Assembly (NCBI GenBank): GCA_017506865.1
Contig: JAFCMP010000279.1
Coordinates: 310,001-374,000, forward strand
Reading direction: 5' to 3'
DNA from: Tribonema minus
Lineage: Eukaryota > Sar > Xanthophyceae > Tribonematales > Tribonemataceae
Length of the DNA: 64,000 nucleotides
Under the pieces are notes generated by a model, which saw nothing but the letters and a program-made list of their open reading frames with translations, was not told the origin of the DNA and did no database searches. A program made the position numbers and the translations under genes. Shown one piece after another: positions 50,501 through 61,400 of the stretch. How positions within the stretch are numbered: the stretch's first letter is position 1; every line of letters starts with the position of its first letter.

Positions 50501-53472
50501 ACTAACGACACCTCTGATGGCGATTCGTTGTTTTCGCATTTCTTTCAAATGCCCCCCTTCAGCTCGTTGTCGAGCTTGTCCAGCGGTGTAAACAACCAGG
50601 CCTGCACGCATTATGTTGCGCTGATGTGCCAGCAAGAGCAGCACCAGCACTGCAGCACATCTCCATCAACAAACCCAGATTTGTTTGCCAGCCTCGCACG
50701 CACTGCAGATAGCCGCGCACAAAGGCAGTCGCCGAGAGCTTGCTTCATGCTGGTTGGCAGCAACACACGTCCAAGCCGTCATGGCATTGATCTTCAGACT
50801 TCCGACCACCGGCTTTGTAGCAATTGCTTTCAGAGACCACAAAGGAGACCTTCAACAGTTGTGGAACCTCAGGTAGGGTTGTTTTTGAAGGGGGGAGGGG
50901 TTTGAAACCGTGATCCGCACACTGGTGCTTTGAGAAACGCCGTGCTATGATTTTACAGGCTATACAACTGCCGAAGACAAGATAAGTACAGCCATAATAC
51001 ATGGAAGTCTGACAGAAAGCAGGAGCTCTATCACACTTGACCCATTCTTAGGGTGGCGGTGAGTGAGATTTGCTAGTGAAACCATCAATGTTAATCAGTA
51101 ACGCTAAAATAACGAATATTTATAAAATTACGAAAACCCAACGAATACCTAACGAATGGATGGTTCAGCAGTCATAACAAACAACCAACTATTGTAATAG
51201 TTGCGCAACTCTATTTCTGATTAAATCAAGACAATAATTACTGCAAGAATCAACATTTCAACAGATGGCCTTTGGTATTTCAATTTAAAAGATATAGTCC
51301 AAACCCATGATTTTCATTTTGTCAAGGGGAAATCTTTGCGCTGCTTGGCAGCTGGTTGTGTGTCTGTGGCATCAGTGGTGGTCGGCGCTGGAACATTTGA
51401 AGTGCAGCAATGCTGTGTGATAGCGCTGCAATGCTGCCGCGTGTTTCAGGCAGTGGGCAACTGGCTTTGTAGCGTTCGCCGAGCAGTGCAATGAGGCCTT
51501 TCATGTGGCCCACACCTCGTGATGAGCGTGGGCCTCCTGTGCGTGTGCGTGAGGCACACACCTCGTGATGAGCGTGGCATTGTGAACTCAAGCTGAAGCT
51601 CAAAATCGTCCAATTGTGCTACACATGCCGCATCACGAGCCCACAACACTACCAACTACTGCATCAAAGCAAGTAAAACGACACAGCATCACACCTCTGC
51701 TGCCACCTGACAGTAACCGTTGTCGTGTCTTTGCTCCACTTTCAAACTTCACTTTCCAACTTCAAAAATGCAGGTGCACCTGTACTCCATCACCGCCATC
51801 GTCGCGACAGTCCTGGTGGCCATCTTCTGCTTCGGCGGCCCGTTCTGCTACTTTGTCTACCGCCTCTACTGGGGCGCATACAAGCCGGTGGGCCGCGCAA
51901 AGGGCGTCCCCTACAGCAGAGTTGAAGAGATTCAGGCGTTCGTGCCGCAAGTGAAGTTCAAGCTGCTGCCGCACCCTCTCCTTGCCACGGTGAGCCACCT
52001 CTGTATAGGCGTAATACCTGAAGTTATTCACGCTACGTGAGTGCGCTGGGCAAACGGTTTGCTGCCTCACTTGCCTTGTATACTTGTTTGAAGCGCATGA
52101 GGGCGTTCCCAGCGTTTGCAGGTAGTTTTCACGGGTGTTCCTACATACCAATTGAGGGTGGTTTTCACTGCCCACCTCAGCAGCGTAGCAAGGTTGTTCT
52201 GCATTGTGCTGCGATGTCATGTCAACTGCTTCCTGTTATGACTAGGTGAGGGCACCCGCTTGCTGACGAGCACGCCAGTCATAGTCGTATCTGCTTACAC
52301 TCACTCTATGCATTACAGGAGTCCACACATGACTTGACGTGAAGTCACAGTGAGCCGTTGTACTAATGACGTGCGCGCTAAAGGGCTTCCTGATGTGCCA
52401 TTGCCGTGCCTGCGTGAAAGTCTGCTTTAACACGCCTGCTTATAATGATGCATGCATTGTGGATGTCTTGACCCTGAATTTTTGCCTGATGCCCATACGC
52501 ATTAACGTCTCCCACACCCTGCTGTGAAGGACATGTGGCACTGTGCAGCGGTGCTACCTGTTGCGCCATTGAAGTGACCCGTGAGCTGCTGCCTGCCTGA
52601 GCTGATGCACACATTGCACGCATGTTGCTGCCGTACTGAATGTCGCACTGACCGTGTTGAGTATGTCTGTCGCATCTTGCCGTGAAGGACATATCGCGGC
52701 TCGACACGCATCACATCGCGTTCCAAGTTCAAGACGATGACTACCAGAAGTTCAACCTCTGCTCGGTGAGATGAGCAGCAGGCCCCTCTTCACTACTGTA
52801 GCCCTCATTCTGAGTTTTTGATTACGTCACGGATCGCCTGAGTATGTGCACTCTTTGGGCTTCAGCGCTGGGTCTTCTGCTTTAATCAGCGCAAACAGAA
52901 CAGGCACTACTGTTTTTGATAGTACTTTGGCCCGATATGGGGCAGCAGACCGGTGTCAGCCAAGCCAATGCGCCGGTAAACCCGTTCAGGCCGGGGACCC
53001 ACCTGACGCTCCATTGACAGCGTGAAAAACGCGCAGACACGCCCTCTCGGCGGCAGCAATGGCAAAAGAAGCTGCACTCGCGCTCTTGCCATTTAGGAAC
53101 AGGCCACTGTGTCCATCGAAACCCCTTTCACTTCGTTGCCAACAAACAGTTGCTTACAATCTGACACGCGTGCATGGCATGTCAACATGTGGTGCTTCTA
53201 CTTGAAATGCCAAGCAGTTGCTTACAATGTGTGATGAAAAGCGGGCATGGCACATCAACATGTGCTTCTGCTTGAAGTATGCATACTTCGAAGTCAGTGC
53301 ATTGATGCGTGCTTCTTGCTCCAAATGAATGCATCGCCTCTCTCAGGAAGCGGACATGCCCACCATTCCCGAAGAAGAGCGCTCCAACTTCTTCAGCAGG
53401 TGCATCAACTACCCCCCCGCGCATGGACGCAAGAGCGCACAGGCAGACACGCACGCCGGCGCTTCCGCTTAA
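29576..53472 (+). CDS. OSCA/TMEM63/CSC1-like mechanosensitive cation channel (very large gene)
   Basis: Multi-pass channel of the RSN1_7TM (DUF221) family. Exons placed in phase: tentative 5' exon ending 29755; 31511-31570, 32237-32284, 33020-33081, 33911-33983, 34616-34705, 35295-35360, 36093-36137, 37168-37256, 37866-37944, 38628-38669, 39362-39463, 40398-40490, 41200-41262, 42139-42198, 43152-43262 (or from 43143), 44343-44417, 45017-45178, a weak exon ending 45835, 46556-46608, 47290-47371, 48193-48296, 49085-49151, 49542-49608, 50226-50407, 51774-51989, 52688-52765 and 53347-53472. Landmarks: FGLGIGLYF near the first membrane span; DYFTIPFLFLFGVV; the RRM-like cytosolic domain (DYSIRVEDP, EFFQQFGHV, KVYVTFEHEKD); EPAEVNWLTQ; FVALFFSALFPAGYFIAALA with TYWVNKYCLLRLW. 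About 800 residues, the family's usual size. One membrane exon between 45178 and 46556 is uncertain. Plant relatives open on membrane tension or hyperosmotic stress. Confidence 0.9.
30480..31030. repeat. Degenerate GACGG/CGTCG-rich minisatellite
   Basis: Repeated motifs such as gtgtcgtgcagac, gacggagt and gcgacgg recur irregularly over about 550 bases, in the first large intron of the channel gene. Confidence 0.65.
35460..35715. repeat. Short tandem copies in a channel-gene intron
   Basis: acacaaaacgcacgt followed by tgttgcgctg occurs twice in direct succession (35470 and 35515). A third, more diverged version lies near 35660-35710. Confidence 0.65.
36215..36430. repeat. Diverged tandem duplication in a channel-gene intron
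   Basis: ataggcaaccatccgtatg and ataggcaaccccccgtatg lie about 145 bp apart with similar following sequence (gctgcgcgcatgcc and gctgcacgcattgc). Confidence 0.6.
36888..37180 (+). repeat. Four tandem copies of a 3' splice junction
   Basis: aggactactc(g/t)at occurs at 36888, 36947, 37048 and 37166, each but the first preceded by cctcactgcgccg. The last copy is the acceptor plus first codons (DYSI) of the exon at 37168. The earlier ones are intronic replicas. Units are about 59, 101 and 118 bp. Confidence 0.88.
37620..37880 (+). repeat. Three or more tandem copies of a 3' splice junction
   Basis: The sequence cag-c(c/t)atgtg, preceded by ggcactct(g)-type sequence and followed by ccccccttcgtgtctcaatgctcatg, recurs about every 80 bp. 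The copies start near 37705, 37784 and 37863. The last is the real acceptor and start of the exon at 37866. Confidence 0.85.
42660..43155 (+). repeat. Tandem array with telomere-type tracts before an exon
   Basis: Three diverged units of about 180 bp carry ccctaaccctaa-type tracts (42693-42719, 42871-42884, weaker at 43021), then tcgcagcgc(c/t)gg(a)aa, then caacacaccacgtaat-like sequence, then a cag-c(c)gcggag junction. The last unit ends in the real acceptor of the exon at 43143/43152. Confidence 0.85.
47880..48215 (+). repeat. Three tandem copies of a 3' splice junction
   Basis: gtgctg(c/t)cgagcgctgc, then a variable few bases, then cgcta(c/t)gcc(g/t)ccatgct, recurs near 47940, 48055 and 48172 with a spacing of 113-118 bp. 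The third is the acceptor and start (RYASML) of the exon at 48193. All copies keep the exonic portion. Confidence 0.92.
50431..51211. mobile_element. MITE-like DNA transposon with terminal inverted repeats
   Basis: The left end gagttgcataac and the reverse complement of the right end, gagttgcgcaac, form inverted repeats. Each end is flanked by TA (50429-50430 and 51212-51213), consistent with a TA target duplication. The element is 781 bp, AT-richer near its ends, with no transposase ORF. It sits in a channel-gene intron between the exons ending 50407 and starting 51774. Superfamily (Tc1/mariner-like or other) is undecided. Confidence 0.72.
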
Positions 53473-55471
53473 CCGGGCGCTGCACGGCTGTAGATGCAGT
53501 CGCTGGAGCTGACTGCCGCAGCAGCTGTGCCCGATGCTGCAGTGGCGGCTGCACTGGTGGCAGCGACGGTGCCTTCACGGCAAGGAACGCCGCTGTCGCA
53601 ACGGCTACCACTCTGGCGGCAATGCAGCCACTCCTGCTGCAGGCATGCAATGGGTTCCCCACTGAAGCACTGCTGATCCACGGGGACTGGCGCTGAGGGT
53701 GCATTGAATCGTGCCGCAGCATTGTTGTCGGCTTGCGGCACTGCGTAGTTTACTCTTTTTGAAGGCTTGTCCGTCGCTAGCGATGTCTCACTCCTTTTGC
53801 AGCCCCCACCTTCCACTAGAAACAGCACCCTCCTCCAAGTGGTTGTTGTGTACTCACATGCGCTGGTGCAGGCTGCAGATTGGCAGCATGCATGTCAACA
53901 TTGATCCCGCGGCATGGTTTTATCAATGCTCCCAGTTCCAACTGTAGGCTATGAAGAGAGTGGTTGACGTGTGAACAAGGCCTGCCTTGTCTGTAGGATT
54001 ACAATGTGGTGGTGCACCGTCGCCAGCAGGCTGTGGTGTGAACTTTTATGCCTTTTGCACATCAGATGTGATCGAACTCGAGCCAGAGTTGCCCTGCCAA
54101 TCTCTCTTTCTGCCGTCTGCACTCATGTCCATTCCTCTCGCATATGTGTTCACATTATTTTGCTGCGTGCACAACTGGGTGGGGAACCATATCGGTGCAC
54201 GCTTCAGTTGCTGCATGCTGTCGTTGCTGCCACCCTACTGTGTACAGCCGTAGGGCACGCCGCCCACAAGTTCAAATCAGCATTCCCGCCGCCATGTGAA
54301 CTGCTGTAGTGCACAGCCCACTGACACCGACCCCCCGCTAACCAGGAGCTGATCAGTCAACATCCCCGCTGTTGCACTTCAAGCGAAAACGCCAGGCGAT
54401 CATAGCTGCAATGCCATCAATTGTGTCAGCATGAGAGAGGCACGCAGAAGCCATGCCGGTCTGCAAGATGAATGCCAATAATGTGCACGCCGCATAGACG
54501 GGCGCATGCAGCATGTAGACCTCGACAAACAGTGTAGCACGGCACGTGTGACTCTCAAATATTTTGGCCAGCGCCATCAATATGAAGTGTGCATGTGAAG
54601 CTTCATGCCGGTGTTTGTGGCTTAAGGGCAGCCTCGCCTGGTGACATATATTTATTCAGATGCTGCTCTCAACAATGCTGGTACTTCAATGCCATCGGCG
54701 CATTTTGTGAGTTGCCGCTTCTGTTCGCCGCGTGCAGGCAGCGACGCCGCGGTTGCAGACCTGTTCATGCAGGTGCTGTGACATCGCTTACTCTGCAGCC
54801 GGCATGAAGGTGAGATAGTAAGCTCGCGACATTCCGACACCATGGTCTGTGTGTGTTGACAACTACCACACTTGCCACACAAATAGCCGTCACTGCCCGT
54901 GCCACAGTGCGGCAGGCGCCAGCGGAAGCTTCACAAGGAGACAGCTGCAACGCTCATTGCATGCAGCTGCAAGGCGCGGTGCTTGCGCGATGTGTCCCGC
55001 TTTTCCAGTATAGCTCAGCACCTCCCCTGCGGTGACCCATCGATCACTTGATCCATGCCAGGTCGTATTGCTCGCTGACGCGTGTGTGTCTGAGGCTGGC
55101 GCGCCCTGTGGCGTCTCACGTCAGTGCTCAGTGGTGTGGCTTGATCATCCAGGTCATCACCTGCGCTCAAGCGCCCTCGGCCCACTTTGTGCGCTACGGC
55201 TTGGTGCTCTGCGCCGCGCAGTGGTGCGACAGCACAGATAGCCAGTGACCTATACGCTGGTAGACCAGCAGCTGCTATGAGCGCCTACCCCGCTTACAAT
55301 TGTGCCCGTTGCCACGTAAAAAGCGACATTGGCAATTGGTGCATCAGCGCCTTCTCGCTGAAGGGCCAAGCCATACCATGAAGGGCCAAGCCCTACCATG
55401 AAATTGGCACAAGGCAGCCCACACGGGATACTTGACACCTCCAGTGACTAGGGCAGGGCCCTTGCATGGTT
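53473..55471. other. Intergenic between convergent genes
   Basis: Two kilobases separate the stop of the channel gene and the stop of the dolichol kinase gene. No splice-bounded exon or repeat of note is seen. If the terminal channel exon were instead spliced at 53400, a further exon near 53998 would be possible, but its phase does not fit well. Confidence 0.5.
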
Positions 55472-58400
55472 TCATGTGACCAAGGCCATGGCACAAAACG
55501 CGAAGAGGGGCAACACCAGGTTATCAACCTGCACACCACAGCAGCAGAGCAGACAAGCAGAGGCACTTGTGTGAACAGCTGTCAGTGATTACAAACGGAC
55601 AAACTCGCATCTCAGTGCATGCGTCTTTGTCTGCGGCCAATTTGCTACTTGAAGCACAAATGGCGTGCCACCAGCTGCATGAAGGCAGCAGCTTCCTGGT
55701 GCTGCACACGTTGAAGCACATGTGGTGACGCTGGCTAAACCACTGCGCTGAAACGCTTGTGCACATTTGGCAGGGTAGCATTCCGCTACATACTGACCCA
55801 GGGGTGCCACAATACCAGATTATGCCAGAATACCACAATCATTACCACCATGATCACGAAAGGCAGTGCATGCCAAGGTCGGGGTGGTGTTCAAGCTCCT
55901 CATGGCATCCGCATACTCATACTCATACTCATGAACTCTAGCAGCACCCCAACCTGGTCTGTTCAACCAGTGGCAGCAGCACATGTAGAGCGCTCAGTCT
56001 GGAGTGACATCAGCATGTTACCTGGCGGCATGAAAGTGCAGCTGCTGTAAGATGGCGCACATCAAGGCCCCTCAGGCAACAACGCTCAGCAAGCGGGGCC
56101 TGATCAAATACAGGCAACGTCACAAGGCTCGGGCCGAATATGCCAGTAGCAGCAGCACTTCTGTAGGGCGCTGACCTGTGTGGTCCACGCTTCCATCAGC
56201 GTGATGAGCACTGAGGCAGCCAGATATTTGAGCACTGCTGGTGGTGCACCTGTGGCAGCAACAGCGCGCCGGGCATGCGAGGATCAGAGACTGGGTCACA
56301 GCAGAGTTTAAAGTGGATGAACCTCCGCAAGAATGCATGCAATTACATGAGTGCGATAGCATGGCAGATGGTTTTGCAGCCGAGGTGCAGCCGTATTCTG
56401 CTCGACGGCAGCGGTACTTGTGTGTCGTTGAATCCGTTGCAAGAAGCGGGGGCGCTTTGAAACGGGACTTCTCCGCAATACTACTAGCAACCATCAATGC
56501 CAGCGGATGCGGCAGAATTTCACATTTTGGGCTGGCGGCATCGTCAGCATGAACATCCTGATGTCAGGCCTGCATGCAGAAAAAACTCACCATCAACACC
56601 ACGTTACATGTATGATTACTCACCATCAGCGCCTGCAGGGCCGAGCCAGCTTGCCGCCGCCATTAGCGACGCGAACGTCGCCACCAGCATGGCCGCAGAC
56701 CCCTCTAGCGTGTGCTGCGAGCCTGGCCACTTGTGCCGCCCAACGGCGCTGCCGACGAGCGCCGCAGCTGCAACACATACATACATGCATACCATAGAGA
56801 GAGACGAGTGTGCAAGGCGTGTTGGTCCTGTAACACACAGCTTGACCACCTGAATTTTTAGACAGAGCGGCTTTTTGGGATATTATGCCAGGTGAAGTAT
56901 CAAAGATAATCAACGCCTAGCTACAATCAAATATCCACAAATCTTTGGAATATAATAGAACACGTGTGCAAGGCGTTTTGGTCCTGTCATCAGACAGCGC
57001 TCTTGAGTGAGTGAGTGAATGAGTGGTCACCGCTAGTCGCGACAACATGTATGACGACATGTGGAGGTTCTACGCGACGTCTGCTTGGCCACATGGGCAA
57101 GCGCAAGTGATTCATTGTCTGCCGCTGCTTTGCACAACTACTGGGAGCCGCATGAGCGCGCCTGGCTCACATCCTGCCTCCGGAGCTGAATCTTCCATAA
57201 CTGAGTGTCCAAGAAAAACCAGGAGATGCCATCCAGGTCATTTCAAATGATCTACTTGTGTCCGCCATGATGGTCTGTCAGCCAATGACCAGTGATGCGA
57301 CACGCGCTTTGCCATTCCAAGAGCACAGCAAATACGGATTGAAAAAAGTGCGCGGTAGGTTGGCTCGCCGTCTGCTTGTCGTCATTTCAGATTACAACAC
57401 TCACATGGAACAGAGTGATACTTCAAGTACACATCTAGCTGTAGACAACTTGCTCCATGATTGACGCACACACACACACACAACAGTCAAGTGCGCGCAT
57501 GACTCACCTGCGTCCCCCACCCCCAGCGCGATGAGCCCGCACAGCTGCGGCAGCGCCCAGCCGCAGCTGCGGCTCAGGCCACCCCCTTGCTCCACTGCTT
57601 CGTCCGCAGCAGCAGCAGCGGCGGCAGCGTCGGACGCGCACAGCAGCAGCGGCAGGCACACGCCGGCTACCAGGTACAGCGGCGTCAGGACCAGCAGGCC
57701 TTGATCGCTGCGGCGCGGGCGCACACGGCGCGCAGACGTTAAAGTTGGCAGGGGTGAGCGGTTGAGGGAGGGCAGGTGCACTGCTTCTGATACTGTGGCG
57801 TGACTTCCGTTTGCCTTGTCCACAGGCCTTAATCGCTGCGGCGCGGGCGCACATTGCGCACAAATAGGGCGAGGGTGAGTGGTCGAGGGGGGGGGGGGGG
57901 GGGGGGGCTGCTGCGCTGCCTGCGCTTCTGATGCTGTCGCGCGGATGGAGGCGTGACTTGAGGTGGGCTTGTCCACTTGAAGGTGGAGGTATTTGGCGCA
58001 GCAAAACTTGCCTTGCCACGCATAGGTGACTGATGAAGTGAAACATGATGAGATACACAGCCCGTGGCTTCAAGGGGAATGTGTGTGCATCCAGTTGATA
58101 GATTCGCAGCATGTAGACATTCATCTCCTTCTACAAAACTGCATGTTCTGGAAATTGGGACATGCGTACAACAGATGCACAGCACTCATTGCAGTGTGTC
58201 TCCTTCTGAACCTCAGATAGGCCTGTAATGTACACATACATACGCTCTGACTGCCCTGCTGAAGAATGTACCGAGTAGCACTGTACGCGATACATTTATA
58301 TACACTGCATACCAACTAGCGCTCTCACCTCTCCGCCAGGGGCACGCACCGTAGCAGCGCTGCAACGGGACATATACATAACGCATACATAAATAGCTCT

Positions 58401-61400
58401 CACCGCCCTCCAGGGCACGTGCCGTAGCCAGTGCAAGGGGGTATATACGTACTGCATACCTCTGACGTGCATACGCGCGCTCTCACCGCCCTGCCAAGAA
58501 CATACACACATATGCTATCACTGCGCCCCCAAGAGAATGTACAAGGAGCTCATCATCGGTCTTTTCCAGCAGCAGCGCCCCAAAAGGCCCCTCCGCTGCC
58601 TCCACTTGCTGAGCTACCTCGGCCACGAGCTGCACTGCTGGCAGCGGGAGCACGGGCCCTGCACTAGAACTCCATGGAAGGGGTATGTATGTACAGCATA
58701 CATACATACTTCTACACGCGCTCTCACTGCTCCGCCAAGAACGCGCCGCAGTAGCGCGGCAGCAGCACTGTAAGGGGGTATGTGCATACTGCATATCTCT
58801 GCAGTGCATACATGCATACATTTACCGCTCTCACCGCTCCGCCAGGAACGTGCCGTAGTACCCATGCAGCGCGCGCGCCAGCGGCGGCAGCCGCATCACG
58901 CGCACCGCCTCGACCGCCACCATCAACGCAGTCGCGACAGCACCGGCAAGGGCTGTGAAAGCAGCGCTCAGCATCAGGCCCGGCACCACAATGGCCACCA
59001 GCAGCAGGTGGAAGAGCTTTCTCGAGACAGTTCTGCGGAAGCGGTAGAGCGCTGCGAGTGCCGGAATCGACGGCAGCCCGAGGAGCAGAGCTGCGAGCCA
59101 GCAGGTGATGAGTAGGGGGTTGGGGGGTGCGCGCGCCTGCGCACGCGAAAGCGGCGGGGTGTTGGGAGAACAACGGGAGAGTGTGAGCGGGGGGCTAGGA
59201 TGTACTGCAGTGAGCAGCGGGGGCTGACCGCGTGAGTGCGGGCAGTTGGACTTAGTAAAATTAAGTACACGGAGAGGGTTGCGGACGCGTGCATTGCGCA
59301 GCGAGCTGCGGGCGTGTGACAGTGGCCACAGTGCGTTGGTGTGCACATGGCACCACGCCTTACGGCCAGGTAAACAGACAGAGCGCGTGTGTGACTTGCG
59401 CACCGTACAAGCGAACGAGGCACATTACACAGGCGTTGTTGACACAAATGCTGCCAAGGGTGGGCTGGCCGGTGTCAGCACATGGTAGCAGTGTACCAAT
59501 ATCATCATCATCAAGCCTTAGTGACTGATGCAGGCAGCCAGCCTTGTCATGCCGCGAAAAACAATGAGTGTGCCACACCTTATCATGCCAGTGCAATCTG
59601 CTTTGAAGTTGAGCGAAACGCAACAAAATGTGTTTTTTACAGAGTGCCTCACTGCCTGCATCTTTGTGACCAAGCACATGAAGACGGTCAACCGTCCGGT
59701 TGTGCACACACTCCATGAAGTGTGGGGTAACTAAGCAACTGGTGCCTGCAAAGGTTCCATTCTAGCACCCCAAAGCAGTTCAGTCCCCCTGGACACAACG
59801 ATGTGGCACGCTTAATGCTGTAGATCTGAACAATTGTCAGCAGGGTGCGGAAGCGGCACGCCAACATGACATAGTCTAGTGTGACAGCCCTTGATTAGCG
59901 CTAGTGCCTGTTTCGGACACCAGAGGTCATACCTCACCAATCACGTACCAGAACTACACACATCAATTTAACACAAGCCCCTTTTGAGCGCGATTTGACG
60001 CGCTTTTGTGCTTGCCTGAGACACTACCGAAACCATTGGCATCAAGCCCAGTTTAAGCGCAATACGACGTGTTTTCACGCTTGCCTGAGACAATACCCAG
60101 ACCAGCGGGTTTGCACCACCGAGCAGCGGCGGCAGCCACAGGCACAGGACGGTACTGATGCACGCTGCACACACTGCCCACGCACGCACCACCCCTGCTG
60201 TCCCCTCCGTTCTGACGGCTGCATCAGGGGGGGGGGGGGGGGGTACAGGCACGGGCAAAGGCATGATCAGCAGACGCGTTGCTGCCTCACTGCGCGCAGG
60301 GGCGGTTACACGAACACATCAAGGTGAGCAGAGGCCTGAATGCACTGCGGAATCAATGCTTGTGGCGCTGCAAAATAAGAAGGAGGGACAGGGGGTCATG
60401 AGCGTTTGTTCGGTGCCGTGACGTCCGGCAGGCACTCGTTCGTAACCCTAACCCTAACCCTAACCCTAAGGCATTCGTTCTGCATGTTCAACAATCCTAC
60501 AGCCGCGGCCTGCACCTCACGACGGTGGCAAGGGCTACAGCATCAACGTGCGATCAGCGCACGCTTCGAAGGCAAACTGTGGCGTCACAACCTCAACTTT
60601 GTTGTGGTGGGGAAAAGGGTGCGTTTTGCTCAGCACAATATGTCTGGCAACGCGGCAGTGCGCACCACAACAGAGCAGCGAGCGCGATAAGGACCGTCTA
60701 GTGACTGCGGTTTGTGCATAGCACAAGTGCACCGCACTGTACAAGTACGCAGGTATTGCGCCATGCAGCGCGGCGCGAAATGAGCAGCCTCACGAAAGTG
60801 CATACCTCATGAGGCACACACCCCTGTGGTGTGCTGGGATGGCTGTGATACAGGTGCATGGAGGCATGGCACGTCACCTGCAAGTGTCACTGATCAGCAA
60901 CTCTGTTGAAGTTTCAGGGTGGTGTTGACACAGACACACCTGCCATTGCACAGGCTGTGAGCAGCACCCCTAGCACTCCTGCCTGTGCCACCATCCCCAC
61001 TTCCGAGCGCTCGTGCGGCAGCGGCGCAATCGCGTACGGCCCCAAAGTGGCAGTCGGTGACCACGTGACTGCTCCCCGTGCAGTCCCCTGAAATTGCATG
61101 ATGCAAGACGCAGGCATGATGCATGAGGAGGCACCGTATGCAACGTCAGTTACGTCTGTTACAAACAACATCCAGTGCCAACGTCATGGTATGGCAGAAG
61201 GCATGATAATTACATCAGTCACATCAGTTGCAAGGGTCAGCAGCACCTTAATGTCATGATGCCAGAACTGTCGGTTCATCAGTGGAGGAGATGGCCATCT
61301 GCTGAGCACCGTTGAGCACGGCCTTCGAAAAGTTTGTGGCCAGGCTAGATATGGGGCCAAGTAGCGGTACGGTCGCGTTTTGGAGCAAACGCTCTGGGAA

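Noticed and set aside
53998-54041. Possible terminal channel-gene exon (DYNVVVHRR-like) after an acceptor at 53997
   Set aside because: Its phase does not match the available donor at 53400; reading straight through to TAA at 53470 is simpler.
55910-55935. catactcatactcat microsatellite
   Set aside because: A simple short repeat of no evident significance.
57471-57482. Short CA dinucleotide run
   Set aside because: Ordinary microsatellite.
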